DNA from: Streptomyces iconiensis
Lineage (GTDB): Bacteria; Actinomycetota; Actinomycetes; Streptomycetales; Streptomycetaceae
Length of the DNA stretch: 64,000 nt
Direction of reading: 5' to 3'
Assembly: GCF_028657195.3 (NCBI RefSeq)
Contig: NZ_JANCPR020000025.1
Location: forward strand, 62,001 to 126,000
Shown here: positions 32,437 through 39,744 of the stretch, one piece after another
How the letters are laid out: every line of letters starts with the position of its first letter
How positions within the stretch are numbered: position 1 is the first letter of the stretch
Position numbers and translations under genes: made by a program
The notes under the pieces: generated by a model
The model's database searches: none
Seen by the model: only the letters and a program-made list of their open reading frames with translations
Told to the model about the DNA's origin: nothing

Positions 32437-33480
32437 TTGAAGTACCACATCATGGGGAAGACCGGTCTCAGGATCTCGGAGGCGTGCCTGGGTACGGGCA
32501 CCTTCGGGATGCCCGGCTGGGGCGCCTCGATCGAGGAGAGCCGGCGGCTGGTCGACATCTACGCCGAGGCGGGCGGGAATTTCCTCGACACCGCCAACGT
32601 GTACGGGGGCGGGGCCTCCGAGGAGTACCTCGGAGAGCTGCTGAAGGGGCGCCGCGACACGTTCGTCCTGTCCACCAAGTTCAACGCCATGACGCGCCCT
32701 GGGGACCCCAACTCCGCGGGGAACCACCGCAAGAACCTGCGCAACTCGCTGGAGACCAGCCTGCGCAAGCTCCGTACCGACCACGTCGACATGCTGTGGC
32801 TGCACGCGCGGGACGGGTTCACCCCCGTCGAGGAGGTCATGAGCGCGCTGGACGATCAGGTGCGCGCGGGCAAGGTCCTCTACGCCGGCGCCTCCAACTG
32901 GCCCGCCTGGGAGGTCTCCCGGGCCAACACGCTGGCCGAGCTGCGGGGCCGGTCGGCGTTCGCCGCCGTACAGATCCGCTACAACCTTCTGGAGCGCACG
33001 CCCGAGCGTGAGCTCTTCCCCATGGCACGCGCCTGCGACATCAGCACGCTGGCCTGGGGCCCGCTCGCCGAGGGGCGGCTCACCGGCAAGTATCTGCGCG
33101 GTGAGAAGGGGCGGCTGGACAAGGAGGACTGGGCGGGCAGCAGCGCCACCGACGAGGAGATCATCAAGACCGTCGTCGACTGCGCCCAGGAGACGGGGCA
33201 CACGCCGGCCCAGATCGCCCTGGCGTGGCTGCGTACCCGGCCCGGCGCCGTGCTGCCGATCCTCGGTGCCTCCCGCGAGCAGCAGCTGCGCGACTGCCTC
33301 GCCTCGCTCGACATCGAGCTGGCCGCCGAGCACCGGGAGCGGCTCGACGAGGTGAGCCGGATCGAACTGGGCGCACCGCACGACCAGTTGAGGCTGCCGA
33401 AGTTCACCACCTCCGGGTACGGGGACCGCTGGCGTGACCTCGTGGACGTGCGCGGACGCAAGGTCGACGATGTGCGCTGA
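32437..33480 (+). CDS. Aldo-keto reductase, probable dNDP-hexose ketoreductase
   Basis: 347 residues from the TTG at 32437, chosen because GGAGG (32427-32431) is five bases upstream; an ATG at 32452 would lack it. It has LGTGTFGMPG, NFLDTANVYGGGASEEYLGE (catalytic Asp and Tyr), VLSTKFNAM (Lys) and VDMLWLHARDG (His): the complete AKR tetrad. IALAWLRTRP and ILGASREQQLRDCLASLDIE end the barrel. AKRs of this shape (EryBII/TylC-type) act as 3-keto or enoyl reductases in deoxysugar routes. The neighbouring 4-ketoreductase supports a sugar role, but a tailoring reductase is possible. Confidence 0.85.
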   Translation: MKYHIMGKTGLRISEACLGTGTFGMPGWGASIEESRRLVDIYAEAGGNFLDTANVYGGGASEEYLGELLKGRRDTFVLSTKFNAMTRPGDPNSAGNHRKNLRNSLETSLRKLRTDHVDMLWLHARDGFTPVEEVMSALDDQVRAGKVLYAGASNWPAWEVSRANTLAELRGRSAFAAVQIRYNLLERTPERELFPMARACDISTLAWGPLAEGRLTGKYLRGEKGRLDKEDWAGSSATDEEIIKTVVDCAQETGHTPAQIALAWLRTRPGAVLPILGASREQQLRDCLASLDIELAAEHRERLDEVSRIELGAPHDQLRLPKFTTSGYGDRWRDLVDVRGRKVDDVR

Positions 33481-34381
33481 ACCGCGTGTCGCCGTGATCG
33501 GCGCACGCGGCTTCATCGGCCGCCGCCTGGTGCGCGAGCTGCGCGGATCGGGTGCGGCGCTGCAGGAGTTCACCCGTGAGAGAGGGTTCCTGCACGACGG
33601 CCAGGTCGACCGGGCGGTGCTGGAAGCGGACGTCATCTACTTCCTCGCCAGCCGCGTCAGGCCCGCCTCCGCTGCCGAGGACCCGCGCAGGGCCATCGAG
33701 GACCTGCGTGATGTCCACACGCTGCTCCAGGGGCTGCGCGCCACGGGGCGGCGCCCCGTCCTCGTGTTCGCCAGCTCGGGCGGAGCCGTCTACAGCCCCG
33801 CCGCCGCACCTCCGTACTCGGAGGCGTCCCCCACGGGGCCAACCTCCGAGTACGGGGTGGTGAAGGTCGCCATGGAGGCCGAACTCGCCGCGGGCGCCGC
33901 CTGGGTGGCCCCCGTGTGCGTGCGGCTCGCCAACGTGTACGGGGCCGGTCAGCCGGTGCGTCCCGGGTTCGCCGTGGTCGCGCACTGGACGCGCGCGCTG
34001 CACGAGAGGGAGCGCATCGAGCTGATCGGCGACCCCGGGACGATCCGCGACTACGTCCACGTCGCGGATGTCACCAGGGCGCTCGTGCGCATCGCAGGCA
34101 GTGCGGGCCGCTTCCGCTCACGCGCGGGCGGAACCGTCCTCAACATCGGCTCCGGCGTACCCACTTCGCTCGGCGGTCTGCTCGGTTCGCTGGAGGAGGT
34201 CACGGGGGAGAGGGCGCTGACGCGCGGCGTTCCCGCGCGCCGTTTCGACCGGAGGGACGTGTGGCTGGACATCGGCCGCGCCCGCGAGACCCTCGGCTGG
34301 AGCCCCGAGGTCTCTCTCGCCGAGGGACTCAAGGAGGTGTGGAACGGCCTTGAACGCGAGCAGACAGCGGCGCGCGGCTGA
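33470..34381 (+). CDS. NAD-dependent epimerase/dehydratase family, probable dNDP-hexose 4-ketoreductase (UrdR-like)
   Basis: 303 residues from the ATG at 33470, overlapping the AKR stop by 11 bases. It has VAVIGARGFIGRRLVREL (NAD loop), FASSGGAVYSP (catalytic Ser/Thr region), YGVVKVAME (Tyr and Lys), RLANVYGAGQPV and GTIRDYVHVADV. The fold is the extended SDR of 4-ketoreductases/4-epimerases that complete D- or L-hexose formation. With RmlA and RmlB homologues it could reduce dTDP-4-keto-6-deoxyglucose directly. UrdR is the closest known role by context. Confidence 0.83.
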   Translation: MCAEPRVAVIGARGFIGRRLVRELRGSGAALQEFTRERGFLHDGQVDRAVLEADVIYFLASRVRPASAAEDPRRAIEDLRDVHTLLQGLRATGRRPVLVFASSGGAVYSPAAAPPYSEASPTGPTSEYGVVKVAMEAELAAGAAWVAPVCVRLANVYGAGQPVRPGFAVVAHWTRALHERERIELIGDPGTIRDYVHVADVTRALVRIAGSAGRFRSRAGGTVLNIGSGVPTSLGGLLGSLEEVTGERALTRGVPARRFDRRDVWLDIGRARETLGWSPEVSLAEGLKEVWNGLEREQTAARG

Positions 34382-35051
34382 ACAGGCGCCGCCCGCCGCC
34401 GGACGGACGGGCCGCCCGGCCGGCCGGCACCCGGAGGGTGCCCTGCCCGACGTACGCCGCAGCGGCGCACCCCATGTGTGGGTCGCCCGGTGGCGGCTGG
34501 GCGAGCAGAGCGGGGCCGCGCGCACCCGTGAGGGCCTCGCGGCGTGGTGGGGGAGCGTGCCGTGGCCCGGCGGGACCGTCTCGGCGACCGCCTACGTGGC
34601 GGAGGACGGCGACAACGCCCTTGGCTACGTGCGGTGTTCGGCACCCTCGCCCCGTACGGCCGACATCCTGCGTGCCCCGCACGGCGCCGAGGCCGTGGCG
34701 TACGGGCTGCGCCGCTCGGTCGTCCCGGAGACCGGTGGCGTGCCCACCTGCATGGTCGCCGTCACCTTCGGCACGGCGGGACCACGTGCCGCCTCGGACC
34801 TGGTGGGGGCCGTCGCCGGTCAGCTGGAGGCGGCGGCGCCCGAGTGCCCCGGGCTGGTCTCGGCACACTTCCATGTGAGCCTCGGCCACGACCGCGTACT
34901 GAACTACGCGGAGTGGGAGTCCCCGGAGGCGCACGAGAGGTTCGTACGCGGCGCCGCCAGCCGGCGGGTCAAGAACCTCGTACAGCACCTCCCCGGAGTG
35001 CGCCCCTTCGGACATCTGCGCTACCACGTCTGCCGTACGGAGGAGAGGTGA
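34350..35051 (+). CDS. Tandem ABM-domain oxygenase (ActVA-Orf6/JadG-AlpJ-like)
   Basis: 233 residues if TTG 34350 is the start (AAGGAGG lies 12 bases before it), overlapping the preceding gene by 32 bases. After a basic leader of about 40 residues there are two ferredoxin-like ABM halves. The first (about 42-125) starts HVWVARWRLGEQ. The second (about 132-230) starts TCMVAVTFGTAG and contains VSLGHDRVLNYAEWESPEAH, the usual ABM beta-strand/Trp motif. Two-domain cofactor-free oxygenases occur in jadomycin, gilvocarcin and kinamycin clusters, where they open the B ring. That role is plausible but unproven here. GTGA overlap to the hydrolase. Confidence 0.72.
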   Translation: MNASRQRRAAEQAPPAAGRTGRPAGRHPEGALPDVRRSGAPHVWVARWRLGEQSGAARTREGLAAWWGSVPWPGGTVSATAYVAEDGDNALGYVRCSAPSPRTADILRAPHGAEAVAYGLRRSVVPETGGVPTCMVAVTFGTAGPRAASDLVGAVAGQLEAAAPECPGLVSAHFHVSLGHDRVLNYAEWESPEAHERFVRGAASRRVKNLVQHLPGVRPFGHLRYHVCRTEER

Positions 35052-35917
35052 CCGCCCCGACAGGACAGGCCGTACGGGAGATCGTCCTGGACGCCGGGGG
35101 CGTACCGCTCTCCGGCCTCCTGGCCGTGCCCACCGGGCCGCCGCGCGCCGTGGTGGTGGCCCTGCACGGTGGGGGCATGCGCGCGGGCTACTTCCACGGC
35201 ACAGCTGACCCCGCGTGCTCCTTCCTCGCCCTGGCAGCGGCCAGGGGGTACACCGCGCTCGCGCTGGACCGGCCCGGCTACGGCCACTCGGCGGCGAAGC
35301 TGCCCCAAGGCGCGTCCCTCGCACGGCAGACGGCGCTCCTGCGTGCCGCGCTGGAACGGTTCGGGGAGAGCTGTCCCACGGGGGCCGGGCTCCTGCTGCT
35401 GGGGCACTCCCTGGGCGGCAAGCTCGCGCTCACGGCGGCTGCGCACCCCCTGCCGGGGCTGCTGGGCGTGGATGTGTCCGGCGTCGGCAACCGCTGGGCG
35501 ACGCACCCTGACAGCCTCCGGACGCCGGGCGGACGCGGCACCCACCACCTGCACTGGGGGCCGCCGGCGCTCTACCCGCCCGGCACCTTCCGCCTCGCCG
35601 AACGGCTCGTCACCGCCATGCCCGTACGGGAGGCACGCGAGATCCCCGACTGGCCACGGCTGTACGCGGGCCTCGCGGAACGCGTCACCGTGCCCGTACG
35701 GCTCACGTTCGCCGAGCACGAGAGGTGGTGGCGCTGCGACGAACGCGCACTGGGCGCCATGACCTCGGTGCTGGTCTCGGCCGCCTCGGTACGCACCGAA
35801 CGGCTTCCAGGCGCGGGCCACAACATCAGCCTCGGGCTCCGCGCCCGCGCCTACCACCAGCGCGTACTGGCGTTCCTGGAGGAGTGCCTCGGCCCGCGCG
35901 CCCGCGATCCCGGGTGA
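35048..35917 (+). CDS. Alpha/beta hydrolase
   Basis: 289 residues from the GTG at 35048. It has VVALHGGGMRAGYFHG (oxyanion region), LALDRPGYGHSA, LLLLGHSLGGKLALTAAA (nucleophile Ser in GHSLGG), a lid containing GTHHLHWGPPALYPP, VRLTFAEHERWW (acid region) and LPGAGHNISLG (catalytic His). All triad elements are present, so it is probably active. Coupled to the tandem ABM oxygenase, it may hydrolyse a lactone or ester made by oxidative ring cleavage, or release or modify the product. Confidence 0.85.
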   Translation: MTAPTGQAVREIVLDAGGVPLSGLLAVPTGPPRAVVVALHGGGMRAGYFHGTADPACSFLALAAARGYTALALDRPGYGHSAAKLPQGASLARQTALLRAALERFGESCPTGAGLLLLGHSLGGKLALTAAAHPLPGLLGVDVSGVGNRWATHPDSLRTPGGRGTHHLHWGPPALYPPGTFRLAERLVTAMPVREAREIPDWPRLYAGLAERVTVPVRLTFAEHERWWRCDERALGAMTSVLVSAASVRTERLPGAGHNISLGLRARAYHQRVLAFLEECLGPRARDPG

Positions 35918-35930
35918 GAGTGTGCGCGCC

Positions 35931-37079
35931 TCACGCGGCGAGCATGCCCGAGGTGTCGAGGACCTGGCGGATGGCGGTGCCGTCCGCCAGGGACTCCAGG
36001 GCACGGTTCACCTCGGGGGTCGTCAGCTCCAGGGTGCCGGTGTGCATGTGCTCCACCGGCATCAGCCCTGCACGCCACAGGGCGAGGTAGCGCGGGATGT
36101 CACGGCGGGGCACGGCGTCTCCCATGTAGGAGCCGATGAGGGACTTGCCCTCGCCGGCGAAGGCCAGCGCGGGCACTGTTTCCAGCGTTCGGTCGGGCGC
36201 CGGCAGGCCGACGGAGACGACCTTCCCGCCGCGTCCGACAGCGGCCAGGCAGGCGCCCATCACCCCGGGTGAGCCGACCGCCTCGAAGGCGAACTCCGCG
36301 CCGCCGCCCGTCAGTTCCGGCACGGCCTCGGCCGCCTCCTCCGGTGTGAAGGCGTGGCCCGCACCCAGCCGCAGCGCCAGTTCCCGCTTCGCGGCCACCG
36401 GGTCGACGGCGATGAGCGGCGAGGCCCCGGCGGCACGCGCGCCGAGGACGGCCGAGAGGCCGACACCGCCCAGTCCGTAGACGACGGCGGACTGGCCGGG
36501 GCGCAGCCCGGCCGTGTTGATGACCGCGCCGGCTCCGGTCAGCACGGCGCACCCGAACATCGACGCCACCGAGAACGGCACCTCGTGCGGGATCGGCACC
36601 ACGGACTCCTGCGCCACCACGGCGTACTGGGAGAAGGCCGAGACACCGAGCTGGTGGTGCACCGTACGGCCCGCGGCGTCCCGCAGCAGGGACGGGCCGT
36701 GCAGCAGCCCGCCCGAACCGTTGGCCCGCGCAGCGGCGGGGCACAGCGCGGGGCGGCCCTCGGCGCACAGCTCGCAGAATCCGCAGCTGGGCACGAAGAC
36801 CAGCGCCACATGGTCACCGGCGGCGACCCGCCCCACGCCTGGCCCCGTCTCCTCCACCACGCCGACCGCCTCGTGACCGAGGGCCATGGGCAGGGGCCGT
36901 ACGCGGTCGCCGTTGACGACGGACAGGTCCGAGTGGCAGAGGCTGGCCGCTGCCACCCGCACCAGCACCTCGCCCTCGCGCGGGGCGCCCAGCTCCAGTT
37001 CCTCGACCTCGGCCGGGCGGGTTCCGCCGTAGGGGCGTTCCGTGCTGACCTCGCGCAGGACCACGGCGGCCGTCCTCAC
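35931..37079 (-). CDS. Zinc-dependent medium-chain alcohol dehydrogenase
   Basis: 382 residues from the GTG at 37079. Zinc and catalytic sites are SLCHSDLSVVNG (Cys/His), LGHEAVGVVEETGPGV and the structural-zinc loop FVPSCGFCELCAEGRPALC. VYGLGGVGLSAVLGARA is the NAD(P) loop. It is closest in shape to class III/aryl-alcohol MDR enzymes. It overlaps the upstream ABM gene by four bases and ends 13 bases from the convergent hydrolase. It may oxidise an alcohol in polyol metabolism, as last gene of the glycerol operon, or act on the polyketide. Confidence 0.87.
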   Translation of the reverse strand: MRTAAVVLREVSTERPYGGTRPAEVEELELGAPREGEVLVRVAAASLCHSDLSVVNGDRVRPLPMALGHEAVGVVEETGPGVGRVAAGDHVALVFVPSCGFCELCAEGRPALCPAAARANGSGGLLHGPSLLRDAAGRTVHHQLGVSAFSQYAVVAQESVVPIPHEVPFSVASMFGCAVLTGAGAVINTAGLRPGQSAVVYGLGGVGLSAVLGARAAGASPLIAVDPVAAKRELALRLGAGHAFTPEEAAEAVPELTGGGAEFAFEAVGSPGVMGACLAAVGRGGKVVSVGLPAPDRTLETVPALAFAGEGKSLIGSYMGDAVPRRDIPRYLALWRAGLMPVEHMHTGTLELTTPEVNRALESLADGTAIRQVLDTSGMLAA

Positions 37080-37378
37080 GCCGACACCCCCTCGCGCGGG
37101 ACGAGGCGCACCACGTCGCGGGACTCCAGCAGCGGTACGACCCCGCCCAGGACGTACCGCTGGAAGTGGTCGGTCGCACAGTGCGCCTCGAAGTCCGCCT
37201 CCGAGTCGTACTCCTCGTACAGCACCACCACCCGCGGGTCCCCGGCGCCCTGGTGCACGCGGTACTGGCGGTTGCCCGGCTCCTGGCGCGACGCCTCGGA
37301 CATGCTGTCCAGCAGCGTCAGTACCTCGTCCTCCTTGCCTGGCCTGGTGAGATAGCGGGCGACGACGGCGTAACTCAT
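37076..37378 (-). CDS. Single-domain ABM monooxygenase-like protein
   Basis: 100 residues from the ATG at 37378, with AGAGAGT upstream. The dimeric ferredoxin-like ABM fold is seen in YAVVARYLTRPGKEDEVLTL, NRQYRVHQGAGDPRVVVLYE and HFQRYVLGGVVPLLESRDV. Such proteins are quinone-forming monooxygenases in polyketide clusters or quinol/antioxidant proteins (YgiN-like) elsewhere. Its coupling to the alcohol dehydrogenase and co-direction with the glp genes leaves both options open. Confidence 0.85.
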   Translation of the reverse strand: MSYAVVARYLTRPGKEDEVLTLLDSMSEASRQEPGNRQYRVHQGAGDPRVVVLYEEYDSEADFEAHCATDHFQRYVLGGVVPLLESRDVVRLVPREGVSA

Positions 37379-37430
37379 GGAACTCTCTTCACTCGATGGG
37401 GCGGCGGGCCCGGGCGGGCGGTCCGGGCGT

Positions 37431-38063
37431 TCACCCGGCGGGCTGTGGCGGGGGAAGCGTGTCGCGGGTCAGGCCCCAGAGGCGGGGGTCGGAGGTGGCG
37501 GCGGCCACGGCGCCGAGGCCCAGCGCCTCGGTGACGTCCTCGGGCGTCTGCACGAACCCGGCCGCGACATGCGGCGTCATGGCGCGCAGCGACTCGGGCG
37601 ACATCCGCGCGACGATCGGCGCCGGCATGACCTCCACCAGGTCGGGCAGCCCCCGTGAGACGGCGTCCAGGCTCCGGTTGAGGTTGGACCTGTCGGTGAC
37701 GAACACCTTCTGCATGGTGAGCAGCCCGAGCGGGCGGCCCTTCTCTATGAGGGAGAGGCGGGTGCTGACGACACCCGCCGCTCCCATGTTCTTCAGGAAC
37801 TCCAGCGCGCCCCGGTCCTGTGCGAGACCGGGGCTGGAGTCGACGTTGACGAAGACCGTGTTCCCCGCCCGGCCCAGCGCAGGCACCACCTGCGGCAGCT
37901 TCCCGACCGGTACCGAAGCGAGGATGCACACGGAAGCGGGTGCGGTCAGGAAGTCCCTGATCGGCTGGGAGCCGACCACGGAGGCGACGACCGGCACCTT
38001 CGCGAAGGCGGCGGACAGTCGGCGGTCGAGCTGGGCGGCGCTGGGCCGGTGTTGCGGGGTCAT
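37431..38063 (-). CDS. GlpP-like glycerol-3-phosphate-responsive antiterminator
   Basis: 210 residues from the ATG at 38063. A TIM-barrel-like protein with VVASVVGSQPIRDFL, VCILASVPVGKLPQVVPAL, NTVFVNVDSSPGL, GVVSTRLSLIEKGRPLGL, VFVTDRSNLNRSL and VEVMPAPIVARMSPE. This is the block order of Firmicute GlpP, which with glycerol-3-phosphate prevents termination in glp leaders. Its place inside a glp operon fits. A U-tract terminator in the leader at 44883-44927 is a ready target. GlpP is not standard in Streptomyces, which normally use GylR. Confidence 0.8.
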   Translation of the reverse strand: MTPQHRPSAAQLDRRLSAAFAKVPVVASVVGSQPIRDFLTAPASVCILASVPVGKLPQVVPALGRAGNTVFVNVDSSPGLAQDRGALEFLKNMGAAGVVSTRLSLIEKGRPLGLLTMQKVFVTDRSNLNRSLDAVSRGLPDLVEVMPAPIVARMSPESLRAMTPHVAAGFVQTPEDVTEALGLGAVAAATSDPRLWGLTRDTLPPPQPAG

Positions 38064-38190
38064 GGCGTGCCTGACGTCGTGAGGGCGGTCCGGGTGGTTC
38101 CGGGCCTGCCGGGTGGTCCGGAAGGGCCTGGCGGGTGTCCCGGTGGTCCTGGCGGGCCCGGCGGCCCGGGCGTTCCGGGTGCTGCTGGGC

Positions 38191-39744
38191 TCAGCTCAGC
38201 GGCGAGGTCCCGAAACGGCTGGGAAGGCCCAGCTTGCCAGGGTTGAGGATGCCCTCGGGATCCAGCGCGTGCTTCACGGCGGTGAACGTCGCGAACCCCG
38301 CACCCAGCGCGTCCTGGAGGTACGGGCCGCGCAGCAGACCGCAGCCGTGGTGGTGGCTGAGCGCTGCGCCGTGCCGGATCAGCACCGCGTTGGCCGCGTC
38401 CCACACCGAGCGGTACCACTCGCGGCGCCGCTCGGGCTCCACGTCGCCGCGCAGCGAGAAGTAGACGCAGGCACCGTCGGTGTAGGCGTGCGACTGGTGC
38501 GCCGAGGCTGCCAGGGTGCCGGGCACCGACTCGATGGCGGCGACCACCTCGTCGTAGATGGCCGGGAGGTCCTTCCAACTGGCCGCCATCTCCAGGGTGT
38601 CGGCGACGAAGCCCGGGGACTGCTTGAACCCGTCCGAGGACTTGCCGACGAGCATCCGGTCGTGCAGCCACTTCTGGAAGGCCGCCTCGCTGTCCTGCTC
38701 GGGCCCGTACTCCTGGCACACCTCGCGGCTGACCGCCATGACCGAGTCGACGAGTGCGGGATCGCCCTCGTCGGCGATCAGCAGCAGATTGGTGTCGGGC
38801 CTGCCGAACTGGACGCCGCTCTCCAGCTTGTCGTAGAGCCTCAGCACGGCCGGGGTCGCGCCGCGCTGGAGGATGCGGCGGCACGCCTCCAGGCCCTGTG
38901 CGAACGTGTCGAACCCGAAGGCCAGTGCCTTGGCGTAGTCGGCGAGCGGGTGCACGCGCAGCCGCACGGAGACGATGACGCCGAGGGTTCCCTCCGAGCC
39001 CACGAACAGCTGGCGCAGGTCGGGGCCCGTGGCGGCGCGCGCGTAGTCGCCGTAGGTGGCGCGGGTGCCGTCGGCGTGTACGACGTCGACGCCGACGACC
39101 ATGTCCTCGATCTTCCCGTAACGGGTGGAGAGCTGGCCGGCACCCCGGCAGGCGACCCAGCCGCCGACGGTGGAGATGGCGAAGGCGGACGGCCAGTGGC
39201 CCGTGGTGACGCCGTACTCCTCCTGCAGCTGCTTTTCGAACAGGTCGCCGAACATGCCCGCCTCGACGTCCACCACGTTGGACTCGGCGTCGAAGGACAG
39301 GATCGTGTCGAGCCCGCACAGGTCGAGGACCACACCGCCGAAGACCGGCAGCGCGCCCCCGGTGACGTTGGAGCGGCCCGCCGAGGCGGTGACGGGGACG
39401 CCCGCCTCGTTGCAGATCCGCAGCACCGCCGCGACCTCGTCGGCGTCCGCTGCCTCCACGACCACGGCCTGCGGGGTGGCGGGGCGCCCGTCGGTCTCGC
39501 CGATCATCGAGCCCGCCCACCAGTCACGGGTACGGGTGACGACCTCCTCGCGCTCCACGTGCACGGCCTTCGCCGCGCCGCGCAGCTTCTCCACGACGGG
39601 CCCGGGAACGCTCACCGGGTTGTCCTGGAGCGCGGCCTCCCCGTCGCCGACCGGGGTGCGCTGTGCCCAGCCGGACGGGCTCGGCGCGCCGACGGTGTAG
39701 CGGCCCTGGTTGAAGGGGTTGGTGATGGTCTGACGGCTGATCAT
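38191..39744 (-). CDS. FAD-linked oxidase, alkyldihydroxyacetonephosphate synthase-like
   Basis: 517 residues from the ATG at 39744, overlapping the glpD stop by four bases; longer upstream frames belong to glpD in another phase. The PCMH/VAO fold shows VTASAGRSNVTGGALPVFGG, GHWPSAFAISTVGGWVACRG and LFVGSEGTLGVI. The C-terminal SHHHGCGLLRGPYLQ carries the triple His that is diagnostic of AGPS enzymes. AGPS exchanges the acyl group of acyl-DHAP for a fatty alcohol in ether-lipid synthesis. A bacterial D-glycerol- or lactate-type oxidase is an alternative. It sits with GlpD/GlpK, so DHAP or G3P is the likely substrate pool. Confidence 0.85.
   Translation of the reverse strand: MISRQTITNPFNQGRYTVGAPSPSGWAQRTPVGDGEAALQDNPVSVPGPVVEKLRGAAKAVHVEREEVVTRTRDWWAGSMIGETDGRPATPQAVVVEAADADEVAAVLRICNEAGVPVTASAGRSNVTGGALPVFGGVVLDLCGLDTILSFDAESNVVDVEAGMFGDLFEKQLQEEYGVTTGHWPSAFAISTVGGWVACRGAGQLSTRYGKIEDMVVGVDVVHADGTRATYGDYARAATGPDLRQLFVGSEGTLGVIVSVRLRVHPLADYAKALAFGFDTFAQGLEACRRILQRGATPAVLRLYDKLESGVQFGRPDTNLLLIADEGDPALVDSVMAVSREVCQEYGPEQDSEAAFQKWLHDRMLVGKSSDGFKQSPGFVADTLEMAASWKDLPAIYDEVVAAIESVPGTLAASAHQSHAYTDGACVYFSLRGDVEPERRREWYRSVWDAANAVLIRHGAALSHHHGCGLLRGPYLQDALGAGFATFTAVKHALDPEGILNPGKLGLPSRFGTSPLS

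Noticed and set aside
37076..37378. Assignment of the single ABM protein as an angucycline quinone-forming oxygenase
   Set aside because: It lies on the opposite strand, coupled to the ADH and co-directional with glp genes, so membership in the polyketide pathway is not supported strongly enough to name it so.
38049..38246. Plus-strand collagen-like frame (Gly-Gly-Pro repeats)
   Set aside because: It covers the glpP start and AGPS end antisense. The repeat reads as Gly-Pro-rich on both strands because of its GC 9-bp period; only the minus-strand frame is kept as a finding.
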